From Vibrio plantisponsor (GTDB lineage: Bacteria > Pseudomonadota > Gammaproteobacteria > Enterobacterales > Vibrionaceae): 64,000 bases of DNA. Position numbers and translations under genes: made by a program. The notes under the pieces are model-generated. The model had not been told where the DNA came from. It saw nothing but the letters and a program-made list of their open reading frames with translations, and did no database searches. Location: contig NZ_JABEQC010000001.1 of assembly GCF_013041605.1 (NCBI RefSeq), positions 372,001 to 436,000 on the forward strand, read 5' to 3'. Shown here in pieces: positions 46,852 through 56,229 of this stretch; the stretch's first letter is position 1; every line of letters starts with the position of its first letter.

Positions 46852-47464
46852 CGTATTCTTTAAAGCGTGCTTTCGTTTCCGCGTCAGCTTTGTTGTACCA
46901 GAAGTGCAGCATTTCTTCGGCTGTCGAATCTGCGGCTATTGGTTGGGTGATAGCCATTGAGGCAGCATTTTTATCGGCAATAGAAGCTACAGCTCCAGTT
47001 TGGTTGTATTCCTTGGTTTCTTGATAGAAATTACGGCCAAGCTGCATACCTTCTTTGACTAAACGATCTTGGTCAATGCTGATTGCTGAACCACTTTTAT
47101 CCACCAAAGACCATTCAAAAGACTTAATCTTTTCTCGCGCCATTTTGGCATCGCGATACTCAGGCAATGAGAAAACCAATTCTTTATCTTGTGCAGTGAA
47201 TTTAGTGATCACAACATCGCTCGCCACGCCTACACGGTCATCACCTTCAGAAAAATAGGGCTCAAAGCGAAAGACGATCTGGTTTTGTCCATCTTCCAGT
47301 TCAACGATTTTGGTTGAAGAAAACAAACTTCCAGACATTGCCGGTTTTGCACCATTCACAACAAGCAAATCAATAGAGCTAGGGACTTCGATGGTGACTT
47401 TAGCGGCCGCCGAGGCGCTGAAAGCGAGGGCGAGAACATACGAGAGTGGTTTGATTAATTTCAT
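46838..47464 (-). CDS. DUF2057 / CsgI (YccT) family periplasmic protein
   Basis: A 208-residue secreted protein. The start at 47464 has AAGGATAAACAAA upstream and yields a Sec signal (MKLIKPLSYVLALAFSASAAAK). The mature part begins VTIEVPSSIDLLVVNGAKP, the family opening. In E. coli the homologue (CsgI) slows curli assembly; in Vibrio the role is unknown. It is convergent with the second twin-HD gene and overlaps its end. Confidence 0.85.
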   Translation of the reverse strand: MKLIKPLSYVLALAFSASAAAKVTIEVPSSIDLLVVNGAKPAMSGSLFSSTKIVELEDGQNQIVFRFEPYFSEGDDRVGVASDVVITKFTAQDKELVFSLPEYRDAKMAREKIKSFEWSLVDKSGSAISIDQDRLVKEGMQLGRNFYQETKEYNQTGAVASIADKNAASMAITQPIAADSTAEEMLHFWYNKADAETKARFKEYVKGH

Positions 47465-47670
47465 TTTGTTTATCCTTGAAGCCAACTTGCAGAAATACGC
47501 AAACTACTTGCAGTAACAGCAAGCTCAACAACGAGGAACACCGTTGGCGTCGCTGTACATTCAAATAGGAAGGCTATAGAGGGTGCCGATAGATGGCGCG
47601 AAATGCAAGCCGTCATCTGTGAGTAACATAAGAAATGCGATTGATGCTAAATCTGTATTTATTTTGCAAC

Positions 47671-47730
47671 ATTCTCATTCAGTGAGAATGTAATGCTTTA
47701 ATTTGGGTAAGATTCTCGATATATAAGAAT
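47671..47730. promoter_or_regulatory. Palindromes upstream of the iclR-type gene, possible autoregulatory operators
   Basis: ATTCTCA-TTCAG-TGAGAAT (47671-47689) is a perfect 7-5-7 inverted repeat. A second, looser ATTCT...AGAAT pair lies at 47712-47730. Both share the ATTCT half site and sit 40-100 bp before the IclR-type gene. The rest of the spacer 47465-47671 shows nothing I can name. Confidence 0.55.
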
Positions 47731-47771
47731 TTGAGTTTGAGGCGTTTACTGATAAAGGCTAAAACAATCCC

Positions 47772-48506
47772 ATGAACGAATTAAAACTGTCTTCTAATCA
47801 GGTCAACGAAAAGTCACTTCAGCTTTTAATGCAAGTGGCGGTGAATAGTGAACCTGTTTCAGCGAAAACGCTGAGTGAACAATTGCAAGTCCCATTAAGT
47901 AGTCTTTACCGACACTTAAAACTGTTGAAAGAGTGGAGTTTGATTGAGGAAAGTCCATACGACAAAACCTTGATCATCGGTCCGGCAGCTTTGCTGTTAA
48001 TGCATAGTTACGAGACCAGCCAACACAATTTAGACGAAGTTGATGCGGTGTTAACACGCTTGCAAAAACAGACAGGTGAAATGGCTGCATTCATGGTGCC
48101 GGTAGGTTACAGAGCACTGTGTGTCATCCAGAAAGAAAGTATGCAGGCGCTCCGATGCAGCTACGTCCAGGGTCAAAGTCAACCCCTGCTTCGTGGCGCC
48201 TCATCCAAAGCTATGCTGGCTTTTATGCCAACTCAGCGTTGTGAAAAGATATTGCGACACTTCGGGCAAGAAGAGCAATTAGACAAGTGGCAAGTTGAGT
48301 TGGAGAAAATTCGGCAACGAGGATATGCCGTGAGTACTTCTGAGATTGATCCGGGCGTTTCTGGGATCAGTGCTCCGGTGATGAAAGGAAGCAAATTGAT
48401 TGGCGCGATTACAGTTATGGCTCCAGCCCATCGCGTTGACGCTAATAAACAGCGAATCATTTTGCATGTGTTACAGGCCGCTCGCGCGTTGCCACCAGAG
48501 AGGTAA
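47772..48506 (+). CDS. IclR-family transcriptional regulator
   Basis: A 244-residue IclR-type regulator with an N-terminal winged helix-turn-helix (about 12-65, SAKTLSEQLQVPLSSLYRHLKLLKEW) and a C-terminal effector domain (about 80-240, LLRGASSKAMLAFMPTQ and ISAPVMKGSKLIGAITVMAP). It is followed five bases later by a degenerate arginase-like gene on the same strand, so both are one unit. The effector is unknown. Confidence 0.93.
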   Translation: MNELKLSSNQVNEKSLQLLMQVAVNSEPVSAKTLSEQLQVPLSSLYRHLKLLKEWSLIEESPYDKTLIIGPAALLLMHSYETSQHNLDEVDAVLTRLQKQTGEMAAFMVPVGYRALCVIQKESMQALRCSYVQGQSQPLLRGASSKAMLAFMPTQRCEKILRHFGQEEQLDKWQVELEKIRQRGYAVSTSEIDPGVSGISAPVMKGSKLIGAITVMAPAHRVDANKQRIILHVLQAARALPPER

Positions 48507-48511
48507 TCATC

Positions 48512-49348
48512 ATGTTGAGTTTATTCAAACGTTACCGTATGAACCGCAGTTCGGTGCATACATTCTCTCCGTTCACTTTTCTAACCGTTTGTGAACGTGT
48601 TAAGCCTATGACACAGGTAGAGTTTGAATTTGCTCAACAGAGTTTGGAATTGTCTTCAGAGTGGCTTTACAAGCAGCAATCTAATCTTAACTACAGTGAT
48701 GCTGGCCATTTCGTGGTTCAAGATCATCAGGATGTGGCTTATCAAGAGTTGCTCAGCCGACACTTTGCGTTGTGCTCTGTGCCTGTGGCTTTGGCAAACT
48801 GCCATGAACTGATCCTTAAAGCGATGCCAGTACTGGCGTTGGATAACGAAGAGATTGGCGTGATTCATATTGGTCACGGGTTTGAACTGAAGCAATCGCT
48901 TGAGCCAACATTGGGTTCTGCGTTTCACTTTATGTTGTCGCGTTTTCAAAATACCCGAGCTTTCTTTATTGGCGCAGACCTCAAGCGTACTGCTTCTCAA
49001 GTATTAGAGTATGCCGAGGATCTCGGTTGTGATTGGCTAAGCTCCGACGAATGCAGTTTTCGCCATCGCACACAGTTGAAAAACCAGCTTAACCACTTTA
49101 TGGATCACTGCGATCAACTGGTGGTCAATATCGATTTGGCGTCATTGGTGCCAAGTACTGGTTTGTCCGATGATGAAGTTCTCGATAATCAGATGGTTCT
49201 GCGTATTTTAAGACATGCGATTTTGTCTAAAAAAGTGAAGATGGTTCAGTTGGTCGGTTCTAAAGATAAGTTGATCTACTCAAAACAAACCAAAGAGATT
49301 GTTGATGAGCTTTGTTCGCTCTCTCCGGACATTATTCATGCTGCTTAA
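48512..49348 (+). CDS. Arginase/agmatinase-fold protein with degraded metal site
   Basis: A 278-residue protein that reads like the C-terminal two thirds of a ureohydrolase (arginase, formimidoylglutamase) fold. The metal motifs are altered: GGDHS is LANCHEL, DAHxD is IHIGHGFEL, and SxDxDxxDP is VNIDLASLVPS. Most Asp ligands are therefore missing and it is probably not a binuclear Mn hydrolase. GAGAGGTAATCATC precedes the ATG at 48512. It is cotranscribed with the IclR gene, so a regulatory or binding role is possible. Family assignment is from motif shape only. Confidence 0.6.
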   Translation: MLSLFKRYRMNRSSVHTFSPFTFLTVCERVKPMTQVEFEFAQQSLELSSEWLYKQQSNLNYSDAGHFVVQDHQDVAYQELLSRHFALCSVPVALANCHELILKAMPVLALDNEEIGVIHIGHGFELKQSLEPTLGSAFHFMLSRFQNTRAFFIGADLKRTASQVLEYAEDLGCDWLSSDECSFRHRTQLKNQLNHFMDHCDQLVVNIDLASLVPSTGLSDDEVLDNQMVLRILRHAILSKKVKMVQLVGSKDKLIYSKQTKEIVDELCSLSPDIIHAA

Positions 49349-49388
49349 TTAGCGACTGCAACATTAGCAACTGAAACGGCAGATGAAG

Positions 49389-49421
49389 AAAAACCACTCT
49401 AGTGACAGAGTGGTTTTTGCT
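49389..49421 (+). terminator. Terminator between the arginase-like gene and the formate dehydrogenase gene
   Basis: Twelve-base stem AAAAACCACTCT / AGAGTGGTTTTT with a six-base loop, followed by a T-rich tail. Confidence 0.92.
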
Positions 49422-49471
49422 TTTTAGAGCCAGTTGATGGAGGTTGTTTCTACACTAAGTATAGACACAGA

Positions 49472-52400
49472 TTATTCTTTCAAAGCTACTTTCGATATCT
49501 TTTTATTAGTTAAACCTAATTTTTCTAACCTTACCGCTGAAACCTTGAACTCCGGTATTTTTGCATAAGGGTCTCTTGCTTCAGATGTCAGTCTGTTAGC
49601 GGGAGCTTCCGCAAAATGGAACGGAACAAAGACCACACCTTCTTGCATTCGTTTGGTGACAAAAGCTGGCGCTTCGATAATGCCTCGGCGAGAGCACAGG
49701 CGAACCATTTCACTGTTTTTGATACCCAGTTTTTCTGCATCCTGAACGCTGATCATGATTCTTGGCCCTGCGAGTTTGTCCAGCCCTTGGGTTTTACGAG
49801 TCATGGTTCCAGTATGGAACTGTTCCAGCAAACGCCCTGTAGTCAAAATTAGCGGGTATTTCTCGTCTGGCATTTCAGCAGCATAGATGAAAGGTACTGC
49901 TACCATTTCACCACGACCACGTTTGAATGTGCTTTGGTGCATGATGCGTGTACCGTTTGGTGCTTGGTCGTTACACGGCCATTGCACACCTTGGCTGCCC
50001 ACTTTCTCCCATGTGATGCCAGCGTATTGTGGTGTCACTTCGCATATCTCAGCATTGATTTGCTCAATATTTTGATAGTACCAGTTGCCACCCATTGCAT
50101 TCGCTATCTGAGTGATGATCCACCAGTCCTGTTTCGCTTCGCCCGGTGATTTAATCGCAGGTGAAAGAGCCTGAACACGTCGCTCGGTGTTGGTAAAGTG
50201 CCCGCGTTTTTCTGCAAAAGACGCTGAAGGCAGCACCACGTCGGCAAGCTCGGCAGTTTCCGATAAGAAGATATCTTGCACCACCAGAAAATCGAGCGCT
50301 TTAAGCGCTTCAATCACATGCGCTTGGTTTGGATCACTGAGCACAGGGTTTTCTCCCATGACGTACAAACCGCGCAGTTCTTTACGGTGCGCTGCATCAA
50401 TCATCTCTGTCAGAGTTAAACCATTTCCGCTTGATAGATGGTTTGCTTGCCAAGCTTTAGCAAATTTGGTTTGCACCAGCGGGCTTAACACTTTCTGATA
50501 ACCTGGGTAGTCCGTTGGCAAGGCTCCCATGTCACAAGCCCCTTGAACATTGGATTGACCGCGCAATGGATTGATACCGCCACCTTCAACGCCTATGTTG
50601 CCACACAGCATTTGTAAGTTGGCTATGGAGCGAACGTTATCGTGCCCTGTGGTGTGCTGGGTAATACCCATTGCGTAATACACGGCGGTCACTTTGGCTG
50701 TACCGATCATCTCTGCCATTTGCTTAATGTCTTGTGCTTTGACACCAGTGACGAGTTCGACTTTTTCCGGTAAATAAGCATCGGACATTACTTCCATCAT
50801 CAAGTCTTCAAAGCCGTCAACACGCTCGCGAATGTAATCTTTGTCATACCAAGCATTCTGGATGATCTGCTGCATGATACCATTGAGTAGCATTACATCG
50901 GTGCCGGGACGCTGTTGAACATGCAGGGTTGCGACATCAGCCATACCGATACGTTTCGGGTCTGCCACAATCAGTTTCGCACCACGACTTACTGCTTGTT
51001 TGAGGAGTGAGGCAATGATTGGGTGCGCCGATGTCGTATCTGAACCGATCACAAAAATCACATCCGAGTGCTGAATGCTGGCGATATCATTGGTCATCGC
51101 ACCGCTACCAATTGACGCTTCCAGACCAGTAACCGTAGAGGCATGACAAAGCCTTGCACAGTGATCAACGTTATTGGTGCCAAACTCGCGACGAATCAGC
51201 TTCTGGAACAGATAGTTATCTTGGTTGGTGGTTTTCGCGGATGAGAAGCCACCGAGCGCATTACTTCCGTGTTTCTGTTTAATCTCAGTAAAGTGTTTAG
51301 CGATAGTTTCAATCGCATTCTCCCAAGAAGTGGGTACTAACTTACCATTTTGACGAATCAAAGGCTGAGTTAGGCGCTCTGGGCTATGAATGAAGTCAAA
51401 GCCAAAACGGCCTTTCACACACAGCATACCTTGGTTAACTGGCGAGTTTTTATCGCCTTCGACATAACGAACTTTGTTGTCTTTTTCATCCACATACAGC
51501 ACGACGTTACAACCTACGCCACAGTAGGTGCAGACGGTTTTTACTGGTTTGAGTATTTCCACTCGGGAGTAAGACTTGTCGCGTTTGTCTGCAAGTGCAC
51601 CCGTTGGGCAAACCTGAACACAAGCGCCACACTGCACGCAGCTTGAACCGCCCATTGATTCACCGTTAGCGAAATGAGGACGCAGTGAACCTTGTGTAAA
51701 CTGCAGGACGCCATGTTGTGTGTCTTCTTGGCAAGTTTGTACGCACAGGCCACAACTGATGCAACGGTTCGCATCAAACACAATGAACTCACTGCTTTTG
51801 TCCACTGGGAAACGATGTTTACCCGATGCACAATCGACTTCTTCTGTTTTGACTTGATACTCACTGGCGTAATCTCGCAGATCGCACTGGGTGCTTGCTT
51901 GGCAGCCACATTCCAGACAGCGTTGAGCTTCTTGTATTGACGCTTCAATACCCGCATCCAGTTCTACTTCGTTAAAGCTGGTGGTTGATTCTGATTCTGG
52001 CAAATGCGGGAATTCGATTCTGCGTTTCACCGCCTCTAAACGATATTCGAGTTGCTTAACTCGGCTGAGTGATGGTTCTTTTCTGCTTCTGAATTGATGA
52101 GGTTTAGGCGCAATACCACCGAGCAGCAGTTTTTCTGCAATGGCTTCGGCGGCGAGTTTTCCGTCGGCTATGGCTTCGATCGCTGTAGCTGGTCCTCGGC
52201 GGAAATCCCCAATTGAAAACACATTTCGCGCATGGTGCATGGTCTCTTCTGTGACATCTGCTGTGCCGCGACGAGTTAGTGGTAGGTCAGCACCTGCAAT
52301 GATCACCGTATCTGAGCGTTGTGAAATGGCTGAGATGACAGTATCAAATTTCATCTCGACAATCTCACCGGTTGGAATCGGTTGTCTGCGGCCAGATGAG

Positions 52401-53608
52401 TCTGGTTTACCTAGCATCATCTTTTCCAGTTTTACCGCCCGTACATGCCCGTTTTTATCGGCAAGGTTTTCTACTGGATTGGCTAGAAACTGGAATGCCA
52501 CACCTTCGTTTTTGGCTTCTTCAATTTCATACTCTTCTGCTGGCATTTCTGCCATGGTGCGACGATAAATCAGCGTTACTTTAGCGCCAAGTCGCAATGC
52601 AGTGCGGGCGCAGTCAATAGCCGTGTTACCACCACCGATAATTGCCACTCGTTTACCTGTTTTCAGTTTTCGTTCTGTTGCGGCATCTTTGAGGTAATCG
52701 ACGCCCAGATAACAGCCTGCTAACTCACTGCCGGGATAGGGACTGCTCACTGCCAGACTTGCCCCAATCGCAAGGCAAACTGCGTCGTAATCGTGTTCCA
52801 GTTGTGCCAGCGTGTAATTCTCACCGATCTTCTGATTGCAGTGAATTTGCATGCCCGTTTGGGTGAGCAGTTCAATTTCCTTGTCGAGCACATCTTTTGG
52901 TAAGCGATATTCAGGGATACCGTAGCGTAGCCAGCCGCCAGCTTTTGGCATCTCTTCATACACAGTGGTTGAAAAGCCCAATAAGCTCAGATAGTAGCCG
53001 CACGCTAATCCACCGGGACCTGCGCCGACAATTGCCACCTTCTTGCCATTACTTGGCTGGATTGCAGCTTGGTAAGGTGTTGCGTCTAAATCAATGTCTG
53101 CTGCATGACGTTTTAAATGGCGTATCGCGACAGGTTCATCGACGACACTACGACGACATTCCGCTTCACAAAAAGCTGGGCACACACGACCAATGGAGGC
53201 AGGAAGTGGCAGGTGATTTTTAATGACTTCGATAGCTTTTTGCGGTTCGCCTTGGGCGATGTGGTGCAAATAAGTTTGAATATCCACATGGGCAGGGCAC
53301 GCGATTTGGCAAGGCGCTTCACAGTCGGCATTGTGGTCAGACAGAATACGTTTCAGAGCCTGATGGCGAAGTTGCTGCAAAGTTTCTGTGTGAGTTTGAA
53401 TGCGCATGTTCGGTGTCAGTTCTTGTTCACAAGAACGAACGATACCGACTCCGTCAATGTCGACCACACAGAGTCCGCAAGGTTGTTTTTGTTGCTGATG
53501 ACTGGCCGCGCACAGGCTAGGGACTTCAATCCCATTAGATTGAATAAATTGAAATACGGTTTTCCCTGCCTCATAGGCATAGGAAACACCATTGATAACC
53601 ACGTTCAT
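49472..53608 (-). CDS. Formate dehydrogenase alpha subunit fused to a GltD-like flavoprotein module
   Basis: A 1378-residue multidomain enzyme. Order: a [2Fe-2S] domain (about 1-80), a Cys/His stretch like NuoG and Fer4_20 (DHNADCEAPCQIACPAHV), an FAD and NAD(P)H oxidoreductase domain like glutamate synthase small subunit (VAIVGAGPGGLACGYYL, then VAIIGGGNTAIDCARTAL), a 2[4Fe-4S] domain (CISCGLCVQTC, CVQCGACVQVC), and the molybdopterin enzyme domain with its own 4Fe-4S (CTYCGVGC). The active residue is a Cys at about 821 (ARLCHAST), not selenocysteine. It oxidises formate and probably passes electrons through the flavin to NAD(P). The start at 53608 follows GAGGG; the in-frame ATG at 53629 has no site. 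Confidence 0.9.
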   Translation of the reverse strand: MNVVINGVSYAYEAGKTVFQFIQSNGIEVPSLCAASHQQQKQPCGLCVVDIDGVGIVRSCEQELTPNMRIQTHTETLQQLRHQALKRILSDHNADCEAPCQIACPAHVDIQTYLHHIAQGEPQKAIEVIKNHLPLPASIGRVCPAFCEAECRRSVVDEPVAIRHLKRHAADIDLDATPYQAAIQPSNGKKVAIVGAGPGGLACGYYLSLLGFSTTVYEEMPKAGGWLRYGIPEYRLPKDVLDKEIELLTQTGMQIHCNQKIGENYTLAQLEHDYDAVCLAIGASLAVSSPYPGSELAGCYLGVDYLKDAATERKLKTGKRVAIIGGGNTAIDCARTALRLGAKVTLIYRRTMAEMPAEEYEIEEAKNEGVAFQFLANPVENLADKNGHVRAVKLEKMMLGKPDSSGRRQPIPTGEIVEMKFDTVISAISQRSDTVIIAGADLPLTRRGTADVTEETMHHARNVFSIGDFRRGPATAIEAIADGKLAAEAIAEKLLLGGIAPKPHQFRSRKEPSLSRVKQLEYRLEAVKRRIEFPHLPESESTTSFNEVELDAGIEASIQEAQRCLECGCQASTQCDLRDYASEYQVKTEEVDCASGKHRFPVDKSSEFIVFDANRCISCGLCVQTCQEDTQHGVLQFTQGSLRPHFANGESMGGSSCVQCGACVQVCPTGALADKRDKSYSRVEILKPVKTVCTYCGVGCNVVLYVDEKDNKVRYVEGDKNSPVNQGMLCVKGRFGFDFIHSPERLTQPLIRQNGKLVPTSWENAIETIAKHFTEIKQKHGSNALGGFSSAKTTNQDNYLFQKLIRREFGTNNVDHCARLCHASTVTGLEASIGSGAMTNDIASIQHSDVIFVIGSDTTSAHPIIASLLKQAVSRGAKLIVADPKRIGMADVATLHVQQRPGTDVMLLNGIMQQIIQNAWYDKDYIRERVDGFEDLMMEVMSDAYLPEKVELVTGVKAQDIKQMAEMIGTAKVTAVYYAMGITQHTTGHDNVRSIANLQMLCGNIGVEGGGINPLRGQSNVQGACDMGALPTDYPGYQKVLSPLVQTKFAKAWQANHLSSGNGLTLTEMIDAAHRKELRGLYVMGENPVLSDPNQAHVIEALKALDFLVVQDIFLSETAELADVVLPSASFAEKRGHFTNTERRVQALSPAIKSPGEAKQDWWIITQIANAMGGNWYYQNIEQINAEICEVTPQYAGITWEKVGSQGVQWPCNDQAPNGTRIMHQSTFKRGRGEMVAVPFIYAAEMPDEKYPLILTTGRLLEQFHTGTMTRKTQGLDKLAGPRIMISVQDAEKLGIKNSEMVRLCSRRGIIEAPAFVTKRMQEGVVFVPFHFAEAPANRLTSEARDPYAKIPEFKVSAVRLEKLGLTNKKISKVALKE

Positions 53609-53977
53609 AATACCCTCATTAACTTCCATAGGAGGAAGTTGGCCTGTTAATGGATTAAGGTCAGGCCCTTGGTTTCTGTTCTCATTGTTGTGTTGTTTCT
53701 TTTTCCGCTTGCTCTGTGGTCATGGGGTTAGGATGACCATGCAGAGTTTCTACTGATTTTTTCCAGTTAGCATTGCTATAAACAATCGTAGAAATAACGG
53801 TATTAAAAATGTGGTTACTGTTATTGAGTATAAGGAATATAAGGGAAATGTGAACGGGCGTGGTTCTCAAATTTATATGCTCCTGTCATTGCTTAGAAAC
53901 ATATTGTTCACCTTTTAGTCACATTTAAAAGCTAAGCTCCTGAATCTTAGAAATCTAAGTTGCAATGATGCAATGGC

Positions 53978-54242
53978 TATACCCAAGTAACCTCAAGATG
54001 CTTGTTCAGCGAGAATTTATTCGCTCTTAGGCAAGGCACTGATTTGAAGACATAGTTATTCTACGTCGAAAATTAGTAACGCAGCATAGGAGCGAATAAA
54101 ACTCGCCCTTTGGGAGCTCATCAACGAGTTCATTTCTGCGCTCAATAACGTTGAAAGGGATTACCATTCCTTCCGTTATTAAGCTTGCTCTGAACTCGTT
54201 GATGAAGCTCTGAATCCGGCTTCTTGAGGTCACTTGAGTATA
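53978..54242. mobile_element. MITE-like palindromic element, 265 bp
   Basis: Terminal inverted repeats of 24 bp: the left end (53978-54001) begins TATACCCAAG and ends CAAGATGC. The right end (54219-54242), read on the minus strand, begins TATACTCAAG and ends CAAGAAGC; the two arms differ at three positions. Inside are further inverted pairs (GCGAG...CGCTC and the complement near 54080-54100; GAGCTCATCAACGAGTTC against GAACTCGTTGATGAAGCTC). It has no coding capacity. Its right end is 28 bp before the PhoX start. The rest of the spacer, 53609-53977, shows only one doubtful small ORF. Confidence 0.7.
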
Positions 54243-54269
54243 TTAATGAGTAAAGTCAAGGAGTCTCCA

Positions 54270-56144
54270 ATGTGGAATCGTGATGAGCAAGATTCTCAGT
54301 TCAGTGAAATGATCGAAGCGAGATTGTCTCGCCGTGGTTTCCTAACTGGAACAGCAGCAGTGAGTGCGGGTGCTTTTTTAGCGCTTAATCCAGTGGCAAA
54401 AGCGGTTGCAGCAAAACCGACATCGTCACTATTGAATTTTGAGCCAGTGCCAGCCTCAACCGCTGATACGGTTGTTGTTCCTAAAGGCTACAAAGCAACA
54501 CCGCTCATTTCGTGGGGTGACCCAATTTTCCCCAATGCTCCTGACTTTGATCCAAGTGGAAAACAAGAGTCTGCCGCTCAAGCACTTCAATTTGGAGATA
54601 ACACAGATGGTATGAGTTTGTTCCCGATCAGCGATGATCGCGCAGTTCTAGCAATCAACAACGAATACACCAACTACGAGTATTTGTTTGATCACCAAGG
54701 CAAGAATATGACCGCTGACGATGTGCTGAAAGCACAGGCGGCAGTAGGTAACACCATTGTCGAAATCGTACGTAAAGATGGTCAGTGGATGATTGACCGT
54801 AACGGCAAACGTAACCGCCGTATTACCGCTAATACACAAATGAAGATGACGGGTCCGGCAGCAGGTCATGAACTGCTAAAAACGGCAGCCGATCCATCGG
54901 GCACTATGCCAAAAGGGACGTTTAACAACTGTGCAAACGGTCAAACGCCTTGGGGCACTTACCTAACGTGTGAAGAGAACTTCAACAGCTTCTTTGGTGC
55001 GAATACCGAAGGCAGTGTTAATGCTGACCAAAAACGTTACGGCATTTCTGCTAAGCCAAGTGATTACCAGTGGCATAAATTTGACGAGCGTTTTGACGTA
55101 ACGAAGAATCCGAACGAGCCAAACCGCCACGGCTGGGTAGTGGAAATTGACCCAAATGATCCGAACTCAACGCCTCTTAAGCGTTCTGCTCTTGGTCGTT
55201 TCAAACATGAAAATGCGGCGTTAACCATTAACAAAGACAACCACGTTGTGGTGTATTTAGGTGACGACGAGCGTGGTGAGCATCTGTACCGATTTGTATC
55301 GAAGAATAAATACCAGAAAGGTAATGATGCAGCGAACCGCAATTTGCTTGAAGAAGGCACCTTGTATGTTGCTCAGTTCGATATGGAAGACAAAGCGCTT
55401 AAAGGTCAAGGTCGTTGGCTAGAACTGACTTTCGGCAAAAACGGCTTAACGCCTGAAAACGGGTTTAACAGCCAAGCGGAAGTGTTGATTTTTGCTCGTC
55501 GCGCTGCAACACAAGTGGGTGCCACGACTATGGATCGCCCAGAGTGGGTAGCGGTTCATCCAAATAACGAATACGTATTCTGTACTCTGACCAACAACAA
55601 GAACCGTGGTAAAGAAGGTCAGCCAGTGGGTGGTCCTAACCCGCGTGAGAAAAACAACTACGGTCAGATTGTTCGTTGGATGCCAGTAAAAGGCGACCAC
55701 ACCGCAGAGATGTTTGCATGGGATCTATACCTGATTGCGGGTAACCCAACAGTAAACCAAGGTAACTTGTACGCAGGCAGTGAAAACATCAATGCCAACA
55801 ATATGTTCAACAGCCCAGATGGTATTGGTTTTGATAAAGCAGGTCGTCTGTGGATTCAAACCGATGGTAACTATTCAAACAAGGGCGAGTTTGCAGGGCA
55901 GGGTAACAACCAGATGTTGTGTGGCGACCCAATCACTGGCGAAATCCACCGCTTCTTAACTGGTCCAGTAGCTTGTGAAATTACAGGGTTAACCTTCTCT
56001 CCAGACCAGAAAACTATGTTTATTGGCGTTCAGCATCCGGGCGAAGAGTTGCAAGCATCGAATTTCCCTGCGGGTGGTTCTTCTAAGCCTCGTTCAACCA
56101 TCATGATGATTACGCGCGAAGATGGCGGAATCATTGGCGCATAG
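54270..56144 (+). CDS. PhoX-family phosphatase (DUF839), Tat-exported
   Basis: A 624-residue secreted phosphatase. The twin-arginine signal SRRGFLTGTAAVSAGAFLAL is at about 19-40. The mature part is a DUF839 six-bladed propeller-like protein (SWGDPIF, NNEYTNYEYLF, THCEENFNSFFG-like region, RFKHENAALTINKDNHVVVYLGDDERGEHLYRF, ENINANNMFNSPDGIGF). PhoX enzymes release phosphate from phosphomonoesters using Ca and Fe. The start is the ATG at 54270 with AAGGAG upstream; the in-frame TTG at 54234 lies in the MITE-like arm. No Pho box is recognised, and the promoter must lie in or across the MITE-like element. Confidence 0.92.
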   Translation: MWNRDEQDSQFSEMIEARLSRRGFLTGTAAVSAGAFLALNPVAKAVAAKPTSSLLNFEPVPASTADTVVVPKGYKATPLISWGDPIFPNAPDFDPSGKQESAAQALQFGDNTDGMSLFPISDDRAVLAINNEYTNYEYLFDHQGKNMTADDVLKAQAAVGNTIVEIVRKDGQWMIDRNGKRNRRITANTQMKMTGPAAGHELLKTAADPSGTMPKGTFNNCANGQTPWGTYLTCEENFNSFFGANTEGSVNADQKRYGISAKPSDYQWHKFDERFDVTKNPNEPNRHGWVVEIDPNDPNSTPLKRSALGRFKHENAALTINKDNHVVVYLGDDERGEHLYRFVSKNKYQKGNDAANRNLLEEGTLYVAQFDMEDKALKGQGRWLELTFGKNGLTPENGFNSQAEVLIFARRAATQVGATTMDRPEWVAVHPNNEYVFCTLTNNKNRGKEGQPVGGPNPREKNNYGQIVRWMPVKGDHTAEMFAWDLYLIAGNPTVNQGNLYAGSENINANNMFNSPDGIGFDKAGRLWIQTDGNYSNKGEFAGQGNNQMLCGDPITGEIHRFLTGPVACEITGLTFSPDQKTMFIGVQHPGEELQASNFPAGGSSKPRSTIMMITREDGGIIGA

Positions 56145-56164
56145 TGCGTGGTGAATGACTGAAT

Positions 56165-56203
56165 AAAAAATCCCAAGAAGTTCAGCTTGCTTGGGATTTT
56201 TTT
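56165..56203. terminator. Bidirectional terminator
   Basis: Stem AAAAAATCCCAAG / CTTGGGATTTTTT with a 12-base loop, between the convergent PhoX and DUF445 genes. Confidence 0.9.
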
Positions 56204-56229
56204 ATGGTACTTCTGATGTTTCGGGCAAC

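Noticed and set aside
53682-53870. 62-codon minus-strand ORF upstream of the formate dehydrogenase gene
   Set aside because: Could be a small gene (polar C-terminus), but the start lacks a clear ribosome site and I recognise no family. Not strong enough to list.
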